Source: Comamonas sp. lk
Lineage (GTDB): Bacteria; Pseudomonadota; Gammaproteobacteria; Burkholderiales; Burkholderiaceae_C
Length of the DNA stretch: 64,000 nucleotides
NCBI GenBank assembly: GCA_945925985.1
Contig: CAMELV010000003.1
Span: 124,001 to 188,000, forward strand
Direction of reading: 5' to 3'
Below the pieces are notes generated by a model. The model saw nothing but the letters and a program-made list of their open reading frames with translations, ran no database searches and was not told the origin of the DNA. The position numbers and the translations under genes are program-made. This document shows positions 45,878 through 54,947 of the stretch, piece by piece. Numbering within the stretch: the first letter of the stretch is position 1; the number at the start of each line of letters is the position of its first letter.

Positions 45878-47011
45878 TTAGTCCTTCGGCCTGAATGTGA
45901 ACTCCAAATGACTTGGGACTCGCCCGTCAATGTCGCGCGGCAGGGTTTCGGTTTTGTCGATGGCTTTGAGTACCGCATCATCCCAAGACTTGATGCCACT
46001 CGATTTGCTTAATCTACGGCTGATGATTTTGCCAGTGGGGTCAGCACGGACTTCAACTTCTGCGCCTGGATTGCCGATGATGGCAGCCAACTGATCGGGG
46101 GTGAAGGTGATGTTGGGCCGAATGAGGGCCACGAGGCGTCCGCCATAGCTGTCCGACGGACCGGCAGATTGCGCCGCGGTGCCGGTAGCCGTTGGGGCGC
46201 CAGTGGCGCCAGGGGTGACCGGTACGGTGACGGTGGCCGGGGTTGGATTTGGCTTTGGCTTGACGGGCGTTGCGGGCGTCGCGGTCACCACGGGCGGTAC
46301 AGCGTTGGGCGGTGTGACAGGCGGGACGGGCGTCACGGGGGGAGGCGTCACAGGGAGCGGTGTGACAGGGAGCGGTGTGACAGGGAGCGGTGTGACAGGT
46401 GGTGGTGTGACAGGTGGTGGTGTGACAGCTGGAGGGGGCGCCACAGGTGGCTTGGGCGTGACAGGTGCCGGCGTCACGGGAGCGCCAGTTGCGCCGGTGG
46501 CACGCGACTGGGCCATGGCGCGCTTGATTTGCGCCATCCGCAGCGCCTCCGATTTGGCTTCTGCGCGCTCGCGCTTTTTCTGCTGAGCGGCCGCTTCCTT
46601 CTCTAATTTGTCCTTTTTGAGTTTTTCTTTGCGTTCGGCCTTCAGTTCCAGCTTCCGCTTGCGTTCTTTCTCCCGGGCCAGGACGATGTCGGCTTTGGCC
46701 GTCTCCGCCTCCGCCTCGACCGCGGACGGCGGGGGCGGGGGCGGCGGTAGGGTGACTTTGGGCAGGAACTTAGGGATGGGTGCCGGCTCAGGGGGCGGCG
46801 GCGCTTCGACCACATTGGGCGCCGCTTCCTTCGGCACCGCAGCCCACAGCTCAGCGTCCGCACTGATGGTTGGGATTTGGCGCTTCCAGCTCACGCCCCA
46901 GGTCAGCGCTGCCAGCAGCAGCACGTGTGCCAGCACAGCCAAGCCAAATGAGCGCATTTGACCCGGCGGCTGAGGCGGCGCAAATTCCAGGCGTTCCTTA
47001 GCAACGGGCAC
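45878..47011 (-). CDS. tolA: TolA envelope integrity protein
   Basis: 377-residue TolA. One membrane helix is at about residues 21-41 (FGLAVLAHVLLLAALTWGV). A proline-rich part follows, then a long K/E/A/R-rich helical stretch (about 110-165), a Pro-Val-Thr repeat region (about 172-285) and the C-terminal TolA domain (YGGRLVALIRPNITF...). It spans the periplasm to link TolQR to Pal/TolB and the outer membrane. The start is GTG 47011 behind AGGAAC. It is the last gene of the rib-nusB-tol operon candidate; tolB and pal are not adjacent in this window. Confidence 0.9.
   Translation of the reverse strand: MPVAKERLEFAPPQPPGQMRSFGLAVLAHVLLLAALTWGVSWKRQIPTISADAELWAAVPKEAAPNVVEAPPPPEPAPIPKFLPKVTLPPPPPPPSAVEAEAETAKADIVLAREKERKRKLELKAERKEKLKKDKLEKEAAAQQKKRERAEAKSEALRMAQIKRAMAQSRATGATGAPVTPAPVTPKPPVAPPPAVTPPPVTPPPVTPLPVTPLPVTPLPVTPPPVTPVPPVTPPNAVPPVVTATPATPVKPKPNPTPATVTVPVTPGATGAPTATGTAAQSAGPSDSYGGRLVALIRPNITFTPDQLAAIIGNPGAEVEVRADPTGKIISRRLSKSSGIKSWDDAVLKAIDKTETLPRDIDGRVPSHLEFTFRPKD
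46321..46440 (-). repeat. 15-bp tandem repeat inside tolA
   Basis: Plus-strand units CAGGGAGCGGTGTGA (three exact copies, 46351-46395) and CAGGTGGTGGTGTGA (two copies, 46396-46425), with degenerate flanks. They encode VTPLP/VTPPP pentapeptides. Unit count could vary between strains without frameshift. Confidence 0.85.
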
Positions 47012-47021
47012 GGCCTTGTTC

Positions 47022-47441
47022 CTAGTTGACCAGTTGCACCGAGAGGCCCACGCGCTGCACCCCGGCGCGCTGTAGCGTGTCCATGACTTTGACCACCGAC
47101 TCATACTTGACGCTGCGATCAGCGCTGATCACCACGGCCGAGTTGCTGGCGCCGGCCTGGGCCTGACGCACCGCCCCCGCCAGTTCCTTGAGCGATGTTT
47201 TGCTGGTTTTGTCTTTGGTTTTGAGCTCCAAGACGTCGCCGTCGCCGACCAAGATTTGCACCACCAGGTCCGGCTGTTTGGCGGCCTTGCCGACCTTGGG
47301 CAGGTTGATCACGCTGGGGGTAATCAGTGGCGCGGTGACCATGAAGATGATCAGCAGTACCAGCATCACGTCAATAAAGGGCACCATATTGATCTCATTG
47401 ATGGTGCGGCGACCTCTACCCCGGTTCACCATGGCAGGCAT
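47022..47441 (-). CDS. tolR: TolR (ExbD-family) proton channel subunit
   Basis: 139-residue TolR. A short basic N-terminus (NRGRGRRTINEINMV) precedes the single membrane helix PFIDVMLVLLIIFMVTAPLI, whose Asp is the proton-path residue. A periplasmic domain follows, ending GVQRVGLSVQLVN. It converts the proton gradient into movement of TolA with TolQ. The start is ATG 47441, 13 bp after tolQ. Length is normal. Confidence 0.96.
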   Translation of the reverse strand: MPAMVNRGRGRRTINEINMVPFIDVMLVLLIIFMVTAPLITPSVINLPKVGKAAKQPDLVVQILVGDGDVLELKTKDKTSKTSLKELAGAVRQAQAGASNSAVVISADRSVKYESVVKVMDTLQRAGVQRVGLSVQLVN

Positions 47442-47454
47442 GAGCGGGCTCCTT

Positions 47455-48147
47455 TCAGCGACTGGACGCCGACTGGGCACCCAGATTGCGTTGCAGGATA
47501 TTGGAGAACTCTTCGATAAAGGTCTCCAGCTTGATGGCGACCCGGTCAATGTCGCGGGCGAAGCGGTTGTAGGCCACCACCGCCGGAATCGCCGCAAACA
47601 GCCCGATGGCGGTGGCCACCAGTGCCTCTGCAATGCCAGGCGCCACAGTGGCCAAGGTCACCTGCTCCAGTGCCGCCAAACCGGTGAAGGCGTGCATGAT
47701 GCCCCAGACCGTGCCGAACAAGCCCACGTAGGGTGAGACCGAACCGACCGAGGCCAGGAACGACAGATGGGTTTCCACTACGTCCATTTCACGCTGAAAA
47801 CTTGCACGCATGGCGCGCCGGGCGCCGTCTAGCAGGGTCGAGGTGTCGGTGATGCGCTTTTCGCGCAGTTTTTGAAACTCGCGCATGCCACTGGCAAAGA
47901 TGCGCTCCATGGGGCCAGCGCCGCGCGCGTTTTGCGTGGCCGCTGCGAAAAGGTCATTCAGGCTGGTACCCGACCAGAATTCGCGCTCAAAGTGGTCGTT
48001 GAGCCTGCCCACGCGCTGCAATGCAAACAGCTTGCGGAAAATGGCGGCCCAACTCGAGACCGAAATCACCACCAACAGCAGCATCACCAGTTGAACCACG
48101 AGGCTGGCATTGAGCACCAGGTGCAGGATCGAGAGGTCTTGGTTCAT
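47455..48147 (-). CDS. tolQ: TolQ (ExbB-family) proton channel subunit
   Basis: 230-residue TolQ with three membrane helices: one at about residues 12-34 (LVLNASLVVQLVMLLLVVISV) and two in the C-terminal half around GLFGTVWGIMHAFTGL and TAIGLFAAIPAVVAYNRF. Together with TolR it forms the proton-driven motor. The ATG start at 48147 overlaps the ybgC stop as ATGA. The preceding ybgC is the conserved partner in Tol operons. Confidence 0.97.
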   Translation of the reverse strand: MNQDLSILHLVLNASLVVQLVMLLLVVISVSSWAAIFRKLFALQRVGRLNDHFEREFWSGTSLNDLFAAATQNARGAGPMERIFASGMREFQKLREKRITDTSTLLDGARRAMRASFQREMDVVETHLSFLASVGSVSPYVGLFGTVWGIMHAFTGLAALEQVTLATVAPGIAEALVATAIGLFAAIPAVVAYNRFARDIDRVAIKLETFIEEFSNILQRNLGAQSASSR

Positions 48148-48572
48148 GTCAGGGCTTCCAGTACAGTTAACGGAATTCTCGCTGGCCGATGGCGTTCGGC
48201 ATCGACCCAGCCGATGCGAATGCTGCCTTCGCACAGCACCAGCGGGCTAGCTGCGTCGTGTCGCACGGCCCGTTGGCGTATTGTCAGCGATGCACGGCCA
48301 ATTTCCAATGTCTGGGCCGTGACAAGCAATTCGTCGTCCAGGCGGGCCGGGCTCAAGTAGCGCAGCTGCGTGTCGCTCACGACAAAAATGCCGCCGGTGG
48401 CCTCGCGCAGCCGGGCTTGGCTGATGCCACGTGACCTGAGCCATTCGGTGCGGGCGCGCTCGAAGAACTTGAGGTAATTGGCGTAAAACACAATGCCGCC
48501 GGCGTCGGTGTCTTCCCAATAGACCCGTACCGGCCAGACGAACTCAGTGCCTAAGGGGATGAGCTGGTTCAC
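48144..48572 (-). CDS. ybgC: acyl-CoA thioesterase of the Tol-Pal system
   Basis: 142-residue hot-dog thioesterase. The catalytic Asp is in YWEDTDAGGIVFYANYLKFFERARTEWLR, the signature of the YbgC/4-hydroxybenzoyl-CoA-type family. It hydrolyses short acyl-CoA/acyl-ACP thioesters and is linked to phospholipid enzymes at the membrane. The start is GTG 48572 (N-Q-L-I-P-L), overlapping the aminotransferase stop as GTGA; the stop overlaps tolQ. Confidence 0.94.
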   Translation of the reverse strand: MNQLIPLGTEFVWPVRVYWEDTDAGGIVFYANYLKFFERARTEWLRSRGISQARLREATGGIFVVSDTQLRYLSPARLDDELLVTAQTLEIGRASLTIRQRAVRHDAASPLVLCEGSIRIGWVDAERHRPARIPLTVLEALT

Positions 48573-49753
48573 GGCTGCAGTGCGCCAAGTCGGGCTATGG
48601 CGGTTTGCAGCGCCGCCATGGAACTCGCCGTGGAAAACCGGATGAAGCGCCCGGTTTCGGCTACCCCGAAATCCCGCCCCGGCGTGACCGCCAGGTGGGC
48701 CCGGCGCATGATCTCGAACGAGGCGTCCCAGCTGTCTGCCACGCCCAGCTGCTGGCACAGTGCGCTGCAGTCGGCCCAGGCGTAGAAGCCGCCGTCGGGC
48801 AGTACCGGTACGGTCAGCCCTAGGGCATTGAGGGCCGGTATGAAGTAGTCGCGCCGGGCCTTGAACTCGGCGCGACGGCGCTCATACTCGGCCAGGCTGT
48901 CGGGCTCAAAACAGGCCAGTGCCGCATGTTGGGCCAGGGTGCTGGGGCAGATGAACAGGTGCTGTGCCAGTCGCTCGACCACATCCACCAGCTGCGGCGG
49001 CACCACCAGCCAGCCCAGGCGCCACCCAGTCATGCTGAAGTACTTGCTGAAGCTGTTGATGCTGATGATGTTTTCATCGAGTGCCAGAGCGCTTTGACCA
49101 TAGCGCTCGTCGAAGCTCAGGCCGAGGTAGATTTCATCGATGAGCGTGATGCCCCCGCGCTGGCTGACCACCTGATGAATACGGCGCAGCTCAGCGGGGT
49201 CAATCGAGGTGCCGGTCGGGTTGGAGGGGGAGGCCAGCAGCACGCCACGGGTGTGCGGTCCCCAGGCGGCCTGTACTTTGTCAGCGCTGAGCTGGAAGCG
49301 CTCGACGGCGGTGGTCGGGATCAGCACGGCGCGGCCGTCGGCAGCACTGACAAAATGCCGGTTGCAGGGGTAGCTGGGGTCGGGCATCAAGACCTCGTCG
49401 CCGGATTCGATCAAGGCCAGGCAGGCCAGTTGCAGCGCTGCCGATGCGCCGGCGGTCACCACAATGCGGCTGGCCGGCACCTGCAGGCCAAAGCGGCTCA
49501 GGTACCAGTCGCTGATGCGTTCGCGCAGGCGCGGCAGACCGGTGGCCTGGGTGTACTGGGTGGCACCATCGTGCAGGGCGCGCTCGGCGGCAGCCTTCAC
49601 CAGGGGCGGTGCGGTGAAATCGGGCTCGCCGATGTTCAGGAACACCATCGGCCGGTCGCTGCCCGCGGCCTCGCGCGCCAATGCCGCGGCCGCCTTGGCC
49701 ACTTCCATCACATAGAAGGGCTCAATCCGCTGCGCCCTGCCCGAGATTTTCAT
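48569..49753 (-). CDS. pyridoxal-phosphate aminotransferase (class I/II)
   Basis: 394-residue fold-type I aminotransferase. PLP-contacting motifs are [26 protein letters not shown], and the Schiff-base lysine in [16 protein letters not shown]. The C-terminal substrate-carboxylate arginine lies in [11 protein letters not shown]. It resembles aspartate/alanine-type transaminases of Burkholderiales that sit upstream of ybgC-tolQR. The substrate is not determined. The ATG start at 49753 overlaps nusB as ATGA, and the stop overlaps ybgC. Confidence 0.9.
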   Translation of the reverse strand: MKISGRAQRIEPFYVMEVAKAAAALAREAAGSDRPMVFLNIGEPDFTAPPLVKAAAERALHDGATQYTQATGLPRLRERISDWYLSRFGLQVPASRIVVTAGASAALQLACLALIESGDEVLMPDPSYPCNRHFVSAADGRAVLIPTTAVERFQLSADKVQAAWGPHTRGVLLASPSNPTGTSIDPAELRRIHQVVSQRGGITLIDEIYLGLSFDERYGQSALALDENIISINSFSKYFSMTGWRLGWLVVPPQLVDVVERLAQHLFICPSTLAQHAALACFEPDSLAEYERRRAEFKARRDYFIPALNALGLTVPVLPDGGFYAWADCSALCQQLGVADSWDASFEIMRRAHLAVTPGRDFGVAETGRFIRFSTASSMAALQTAIARLGALQP

Positions 49754-50283
49754 CGCCCAGGTGCGTGGCGTTCGGCGTTGACCTCGTCCACCCGCAGTTT
49801 GGCCGCCAGCCCGTTGAGCACGGCATTGACATATTTGTGACCATCAGTGCCGCCGAACTCCTTGGCCAGTTCAATGCACTCGTTGAGCACCACGCGCCAG
49901 GGCACATCGGGGCAGTGCTGAAACTCAAAGACGCCGATCCGCATCACGGCATGCTCAACCGGCGAGATCTCGGCCATTTTGCGGTCCAGCAGGGGCAGGA
50001 TGAGCGCATCCAGTGCCTCGGCCTGCGTCACACACCCCTGCAGGAGGGCATCGAAGTGCAGGGTATCGGCTTTGGCAAAACCGGCCAGATCCCGGGTGAA
50101 GGCGTCGATGTCTTCTAGTGTGTTGCGCCCTACCAGGCTCTGGTAGAGCCCTTGCAGGGCAAATTCACGGGCTCGTGTACGGCCCGATTTACTGCCTGCC
50201 TTGCGTGCGCCGGTGCTGGTCAGGCCCGTGCGGCTTTGGCGGGGCGGGCGGTTGCTGGCGCTTCGGATACTGCTGTTGTCCAT
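49750..50283 (-). CDS. nusB: transcription antitermination factor NusB
   Basis: 177-residue NusB. The all-helical core begins [18 protein letters not shown] and ends [20 protein letters not shown], the boxA-binding family pattern. It binds with S10 to the boxA RNA of rRNA operons. An N-terminal basic extension of about 30 residues (Ser/Arg/Gly-rich) precedes the core, as in other Burkholderiales. The start is ATG 50283, overlapping the ribH stop as TGATG. The ribH-nusB order is widely conserved. Confidence 0.95.
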   Translation of the reverse strand: MDNSSIRSASNRPPRQSRTGLTSTGARKAGSKSGRTRAREFALQGLYQSLVGRNTLEDIDAFTRDLAGFAKADTLHFDALLQGCVTQAEALDALILPLLDRKMAEISPVEHAVMRIGVFEFQHCPDVPWRVVLNECIELAKEFGGTDGHKYVNAVLNGLAAKLRVDEVNAERHAPGR

Positions 50284-50756
50284 CAAATGCTGTCCAGCAG
50301 ATTGGCCATCTCGACCGCCACGCGGGCTGCATCGCGTCCTTTGTCGAGTTGCCGGGCCACCGCCTGCGCCAGGTTCTCGGTGGTAAGGATGGCGTTGGCA
50401 ATGGGCAACTGAAAATCCAGCGCCACCCGGCTGACACCGGCCCCCGACTCATTGGCCACCAGTTCGAAATGGTAGGTTTCGCCCCGGATGATGCAGCCCA
50501 GCGCCACCAGTGCGTCGTATTTGACCTTTTCTGCCATGGCCATCAGGGCCACAGGCACTTCCAGCGCACCCGGCACCTGCACCAGCGTGATATTTTTCTC
50601 GGCTACGCCCAGTGCCATCAGTTCGGCCCGGCAGGCCTGCGCCAGGGCGTTGGTCACGTCTTCATTGAAGCGGGCCTGCACGATGCCGATTCGCAGTGAG
50701 CGGCCATTCATGCGTCGGTCTGTGGAATCCAGCGTTGCGCTGTCGTTGCCAAACAT
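50283..50756 (-). CDS. ribH: 6,7-dimethyl-8-ribityllumazine synthase
   Basis: 157-residue lumazine synthase. [24 protein letters not shown] is at the N-terminus, [47 protein letters not shown] holds the active site including the catalytic His, and [12 protein letters not shown] follows. It condenses the ribityl-pyrimidine with dihydroxybutanone phosphate. The start is ATG 50756, 17 bp after ribBA. It is followed directly by nusB. Confidence 0.97.
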   Translation of the reverse strand: MFGNDSATLDSTDRRMNGRSLRIGIVQARFNEDVTNALAQACRAELMALGVAEKNITLVQVPGALEVPVALMAMAEKVKYDALVALGCIIRGETYHFELVANESGAGVSRVALDFQLPIANAILTTENLAQAVARQLDKGRDAARVAVEMANLLDSI

Positions 50757-50773
50757 GGGGGTTCCTTGTCTTG

Positions 50774-51889
50774 TTATTTTGTGATGTAGCCGGCGATTTC
50801 GAGCCCGTACCCGGCCATGCTCGGCATGCGGCGAGGGTTGCCCATCAGGTTCATCCGACGCACGCCACAGTCCCGCAGGATCTGGGCGCCAATGCCATAG
50901 CTGCGCAGGTCCATGCGGCCGCGCTCGGGCCCATGGCTGGCGCGCGCCGTGCCTTCGAACTGAGCCAGCAGTTGGGCCGCGCTCTCGCCGCAATTGAGCA
51001 GCACCGCCACGCCCCGGCCCTCGGCAGCAATGCGCGCCAGGCTGGCGTCCAGGCTCCAGGAGTGCATGGCGCGATTCACCTCGAGCGCATCGAGCACCGA
51101 CATCGGCTCGTGCACGCGGGCCAGCACGGCTTCCTCGGACGCCCATTCGCCCCTGACCAGCGCCAGATGCACGCCCTGGGCCGGCTTGTCGCGAAAGGCG
51201 TGCACGGTGAATTCGCCAAAAGCCGTGTTCAGCACCCGCGACCCGACCCGCTCCACCAGTGACTCGACCCGGCTGCGGTGTTCGATCAAATCGGCAATGG
51301 TGCCGATCTTCAGGCCGTGTTCAGCAGCAAACAGCTGCAGGTCCGGCAGGCGCGCCATGGTGCCGTCGTCTTTCATGATCTCGCAGATCATCGAGGCTGG
51401 CGTGCAGCCGGCCATGGCCGCGAGGTCGCAGCCGGCCTCGGTGTGGCCGGCGCGCATCAGTACGCCGCCATCCACCGCCTGCAGCGGGAAAATGTGGCCG
51501 GGCTGGACCAGGTCGTCAGGCCGGGCATTTGGCGCCACTGCCGCCAGCACGGTGCAGGCCCGGTCGGCGGCCGAAATGCCGGTGCTCACCCCTTCCGCGG
51601 CCTCGATCGAGACGGTGAAAGCCGTGCCTTTTTTGTCGCCATTGCGCAGCGCCATAGGCGGCAATTGCAGGCGCTCGCAGCGCTCGCGCGTGAGGGTCAG
51701 GCAGATCAAGCCACGGCCAAAACGCGCCATGAAATTGACGGCTTCGGCCGTGACATGTTGGGCAGCGATCACCAGATCGCCTTCGTTTTCGCGGTCTTCT
51801 TCGTCGACCAGGATCACCATGCGCCCAGCGCGCATGTCGGCCACGATGTCTTCAATCGGGGAAATGGCCACGGGTGTCAAGCCAGTCAT
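50774..51889 (-). CDS. ribBA: 3,4-dihydroxy-2-butanone 4-phosphate synthase with degenerate GTP cyclohydrolase II domain
   Basis: 371-residue RibBA-like protein. The N-terminal RibB half is complete ([18 protein letters not shown] and the [16 protein letters not shown] site). In the C-terminal half, the stretch that should hold the GCH II zinc ligands (C-x10-C-x-C after the RVHSE motif) reads [16 protein letters not shown], with no cysteines. The later [13 protein letters not shown] segment lacks the RQEGRGIGL motif. It probably acts only as DHBP synthase, so a separate ribA must exist elsewhere. The start is ATG 51889; ATG 51904 is possible. Confidence 0.93.
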   Translation of the reverse strand: MTGLTPVAISPIEDIVADMRAGRMVILVDEEDRENEGDLVIAAQHVTAEAVNFMARFGRGLICLTLTRERCERLQLPPMALRNGDKKGTAFTVSIEAAEGVSTGISAADRACTVLAAVAPNARPDDLVQPGHIFPLQAVDGGVLMRAGHTEAGCDLAAMAGCTPASMICEIMKDDGTMARLPDLQLFAAEHGLKIGTIADLIEHRSRVESLVERVGSRVLNTAFGEFTVHAFRDKPAQGVHLALVRGEWASEEAVLARVHEPMSVLDALEVNRAMHSWSLDASLARIAAEGRGVAVLLNCGESAAQLLAQFEGTARASHGPERGRMDLRSYGIGAQILRDCGVRRMNLMGNPRRMPSMAGYGLEIAGYITK

Positions 51890-51927
51890 ACAAATATCTT
51901 TCATAAAAAAGGGGAGGGCGAGCGACC

Positions 51928-52572
51928 TCAGTCTGGCGCTGGTTTTGGCTGAGCCACCGGCGCGCTGAGCATGCGCTCGACGTAGCGTGCGATCAGGTCG
52001 ATTTCCAGGTTGACACGGGCGCCTGTGCGCAAGCTGCCCAGCGCGGTGTGGGTCACGGTGTGCGGAATCAAGTTCATGCTCATTTCGCAGCCCGCGGCCT
52101 GGTCGGCAATGCGGTTGACGGTGAGGCTCACCCCGTTGATCGTGATCGAGCCTTTGTAAGCCAGGTAGCGTCCCAGCGTGGCGGGTGCCAGCACCCGCAA
52201 CTCCCAAGACTCGCCCACCTGGGCAAAGTGGGTCACTTGGCCAATGCCATCGACATGGCCTGACACCAGGTGGCCGCCCAAACGGTCGTTGGTCCGCAGG
52301 GCTTTTTCCAGGTTGATCGGACCGGTGTCGGTCAGGCCAGCCGTTTTGTCCAGCGATTCGGCGGACACCTCGACCGTGAAGCGGCTCGCAGCCGGGTCCA
52401 GCTGGGTGGCGGTCATGCAGGCGCCATTGAGGGCAATGCTGTCTCCCAGGCCAACGTCGTCGAGGTAGCCCGCGGGCGTCTCGATGCTCAGGCGTTTGCC
52501 ATGGGTAGAAGAGCTGCCTAGGGCGTGAACGGCGACGATGCGCCCCACGCCGGTGATGATTCCGGTAAACAT
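51928..52572 (-). CDS. ribE: riboflavin synthase alpha chain
   Basis: 214-residue riboflavin synthase with two homologous barrel repeats. Repeat 1 begins [12 protein letters not shown] and includes [11 protein letters not shown]. Repeat 2 has [27 protein letters not shown] and a C-terminal helix ([15 protein letters not shown]). It dismutates lumazine to riboflavin. The start is ATG 52572, 58 bp after ribD. It is named ribC in some species. Confidence 0.96.
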   Translation of the reverse strand: MFTGIITGVGRIVAVHALGSSSTHGKRLSIETPAGYLDDVGLGDSIALNGACMTATQLDPAASRFTVEVSAESLDKTAGLTDTGPINLEKALRTNDRLGGHLVSGHVDGIGQVTHFAQVGESWELRVLAPATLGRYLAYKGSITINGVSLTVNRIADQAAGCEMSMNLIPHTVTHTALGSLRTGARVNLEIDLIARYVERMLSAPVAQPKPAPD

Positions 52573-52630
52573 GCCGTTATTTTCGCAGGGATTAGGCCGC
52601 TCGGATGGCCCCAGCGTGCAATTCCCCGAT

Positions 52631-53731
52631 TCAGAAGGTGTCGCGACCGGCGACGCGGGCCAGAATGCGCAGGTCTTGCCCCAGCAGTTGGGTCGACTGG
52701 AACACCAGGGGCACAGCCTCCGACAACGCGCGCAAGGGGCCAAAATTAGCCATGTCCCGCCCTTGGCCGATCAATTTTGGCGCCAGGTAAACCAGAAATT
52801 CATCGACCAGACCAGCGCGTACCAGTGACCCATTGAGTTTGTGGCCAGCCTCCACATGGAGTTCGTTGACCTCGCGTCTGGCCAGATCGCGCAGCATGGC
52901 GGCCAGGTCCACCTTGGCGGGGCCGGTCGGCGTTGGCTCGGGCAGCGCGATCACTGTGGCGCCACGGGCTTGCAGGGCCTGGGTTTTGCCGGCGTCACTT
53001 GAGGCGGTGTAGATCAGCACCGTGCGCTCACGGTTGAACAAGCGGGCGGCGAGCGGCGTTTCCAGTCGGCTGTCCACCACCGCCAGCGTTGGCTGGCGCT
53101 CGGTCGACACCAGACGCACATCGAGCTGGGGATCGTCTTCCAGCACGGTGCCGATGCCGGTCAGCACGGCGCAGGCCCGGGCGCGCCAGGCATGGCCGTC
53201 GGTGCGTGCCGCCTCGGCTGTGATCCACTGGCTGTTGCCGTTGTTGAGCGCGGTTTTTCCATCCAGCGAGGCCGCAACTTTGAGCCGAACCCAGGGCAAC
53301 TGGCGCAACATGCGGCTGAAAAACCCGATGTTGAGTTCACGCGAGGCCGTAGCACCCGGCCCGACCACCACCTCGATGCCAGCCGCTCTCAAGCGGGCAA
53401 AACCGGTGCCGGCGACGCGAGGGTTGGGGTCTTCGAGAGAGGCGACTACTTTTCCAATGCCGGCCCGGATCAACGCGTCGCAGCAAGGGCCGGTGCGGCC
53501 CTGGTGGGCGCAGGGCTCCAGAGTGACAAAAGCGGTCGCCCCGGCGACCGACAGGCCGCGTGCCTGGGCCGCGTTCAGCGCCATGATTTCGGCGTGGGCG
53601 GCGCCGGTGCGTTGGGTCTGACCTTCGCCAAGGATTTGGCCGTCGGCCGCCACCAGCACGCAGCCGACGGCCGGGTTGGGCGGGCAGACCCCTCGCGCTT
53701 GGCGGGCCAGTTCAAGGGCATGGTCGATCAT
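52631..53731 (-). CDS. ribD: bifunctional diaminohydroxyphosphoribosylaminopyrimidine deaminase / reductase
   Basis: 366-residue RibD. The N-terminal deaminase has the zinc motifs GAAHAEIMAL (H-A-E) and LEPCAHQGRTGPCCDALI (P-C-x-C-x2-C type). The C-terminal NADPH reductase starts near residue 148 (WVRLKVAASLDGKTAL) and includes ELHVEAGHKLNGSL. It performs the second and third steps of riboflavin synthesis. It is first in the minus-strand rib operon. No FMN riboswitch is visible in the 113-bp divergent gap with fimT. Confidence 0.95.
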   Translation of the reverse strand: MIDHALELARQARGVCPPNPAVGCVLVAADGQILGEGQTQRTGAAHAEIMALNAAQARGLSVAGATAFVTLEPCAHQGRTGPCCDALIRAGIGKVVASLEDPNPRVAGTGFARLRAAGIEVVVGPGATASRELNIGFFSRMLRQLPWVRLKVAASLDGKTALNNGNSQWITAEAARTDGHAWRARACAVLTGIGTVLEDDPQLDVRLVSTERQPTLAVVDSRLETPLAARLFNRERTVLIYTASSDAGKTQALQARGATVIALPEPTPTGPAKVDLAAMLRDLARREVNELHVEAGHKLNGSLVRAGLVDEFLVYLAPKLIGQGRDMANFGPLRALSEAVPLVFQSTQLLGQDLRILARVAGRDTF

Positions 53732-53844
53732 GGTGGCGGTAAGGCGGGGGCAACTTTGATCGACAAGTCTACCGCCTGGCGGCTCTGGCCTGCCGACTGT
53801 CAGGCCGACGCCTCGGCCCTGCCCATCGCCGGTAAGCTGGCACT

Positions 53845-54384
53845 ATGCGTCTGCGCCATGCTGGCTTTACCCTGGTCGAACTGATGGTCACCGTGACCGT
53901 GTCAGTGATCCTGATCGCGATCGCCGCACCCTCGTTCGGGACCCTGCTTCTGAAGCGGTCGGTGCAGGTGGCGGCAGACAAGCTGGTCAGCGACCTGCGG
54001 CTTGCCCGATCCGAGGCGATCAAGCTGTCGCGCACGGTCAGCGTTTGCAGCGCCACCACCCCTGCAGCCTGCAGCGCCGGCGCCAGCTGGAAAGACGGCT
54101 GGATCGTCTTCGTTGACGCTGATGGCGACGGGAGTCTGGATGAGGGTGATCAGGTGTTGCGCGTGCAGGACGCGCTCCCGTCGATCGCCACGATGGCGAG
54201 TGCCTCGCCGGGCAGTGACCGGTCGTTTTTTGTCTACCAACCAACCGGCATGGCCCGTGGCGCGACCCAGACCTTCATCATCACGCCAACCGGGGACGTT
54301 GCCAGTAGCCTGACCCGCGTGGTCTGTGTATCGATGCAGGGGCGCGCTGCGCTGCGGGCTTTGGGAACGCTGTCATGCGCTTGA
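53845..54384 (+). CDS. fimT: type IV pilus minor pilin, FimT/GspH type
   Basis: 179-residue prepilin. A short leader ends at Gly (RLRHAG), and cleavage gives FTLVELMVTVTVSVILIAIAAPSF with the conserved Glu5. The C-terminal part contains a cysteine pair (VCSATTPAAC) and ends in CVSM...LSCA. It primes pilus assembly. It is first in the fimT-pilV-pilW-pilX-pilY1-pilE operon, divergent from ribD. It overlaps pilV by 10 bp. Confidence 0.9.
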   Translation: MRLRHAGFTLVELMVTVTVSVILIAIAAPSFGTLLLKRSVQVAADKLVSDLRLARSEAIKLSRTVSVCSATTPAACSAGASWKDGWIVFVDADGDGSLDEGDQVLRVQDALPSIATMASASPGSDRSFFVYQPTGMARGATQTFIITPTGDVASSLTRVVCVSMQGRAALRALGTLSCA

Positions 54385-54947
54385 CGCACCAGCGCGGCTT
54401 TTCGATGATCGAGGTTTTGGTGGCCATCGTGATCTCCGCCGTGGCCCTGTTGGCGCTGGCCGGCGTTAATGCCGTTTCGCTCCGCTACACCAAGATGTCA
54501 CAGTACCGCGCTGCGGCCACTCAGCTGGCCAATGACATGGGCGAGCGCTTGCGGGCCAACAAGGGCAACCCGGCGGATGGCGCGCTGGCGGCCACCGGTT
54601 TTTTCGCCGGCGCCTACGACTTCACCACTGACTTTGCCGGACAGGCTACGCGCGCCGACCTGCCCTTGGAATTGTGCGACACCGCAGCCAGCAATTGCAC
54701 CCTGGCCGACATTGCCGCCCTGGACCTTGCGCAGTGGCGGCGACTGGTGCGCGACCAGTTGCCGCAGGGCTCGGTTTTTCTGATGCGGCAGGCGGCACAA
54801 ACAGCCATGGACCTTTGGCTGGTCTGGCGCGACCCGGCCGTGGCCGCCACCGACGAGGCGCCAGCCCTGGCCCTCGAATGCCCCGATGGTCTGAACCGTG
54901 GCGGAGACGCCAGCGTGCGTTGCAGCTATTTCAGGATCAACCTGTGA
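54375..54947 (+). CDS. pilV: type IV pilus minor pilin PilV
   Basis: 190-residue prepilin with leader RLTHQRG and mature start FSMIEVLVAIVISAVALLALAGV. The residues YRAAATQLANDMGERLRANKGN are typical of PilV. It ends with CSYFRINL. It belongs to the priming minor-pilin complex with PilW and PilX. It overlaps fimT by 10 bp and pilW by 4 bp (GTGA), so it is translated in a coupled series. Confidence 0.9.
   Translation: MRLTHQRGFSMIEVLVAIVISAVALLALAGVNAVSLRYTKMSQYRAAATQLANDMGERLRANKGNPADGALAATGFFAGAYDFTTDFAGQATRADLPLELCDTAASNCTLADIAALDLAQWRRLVRDQLPQGSVFLMRQAAQTAMDLWLVWRDPAVAATDEAPALALECPDGLNRGGDASVRCSYFRINL

Noticed and set aside
46321-46440. Tandem repeats considered as a CRISPR array
   Set aside because: Units are 15 bp, contiguous with no spacers, and encode a Pro-Val-Thr repeat inside tolA.
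53732-53844. FMN riboswitch ahead of ribD
   Set aside because: The gap is only 113 bp and none of the conserved FMN-aptamer segments is visible.
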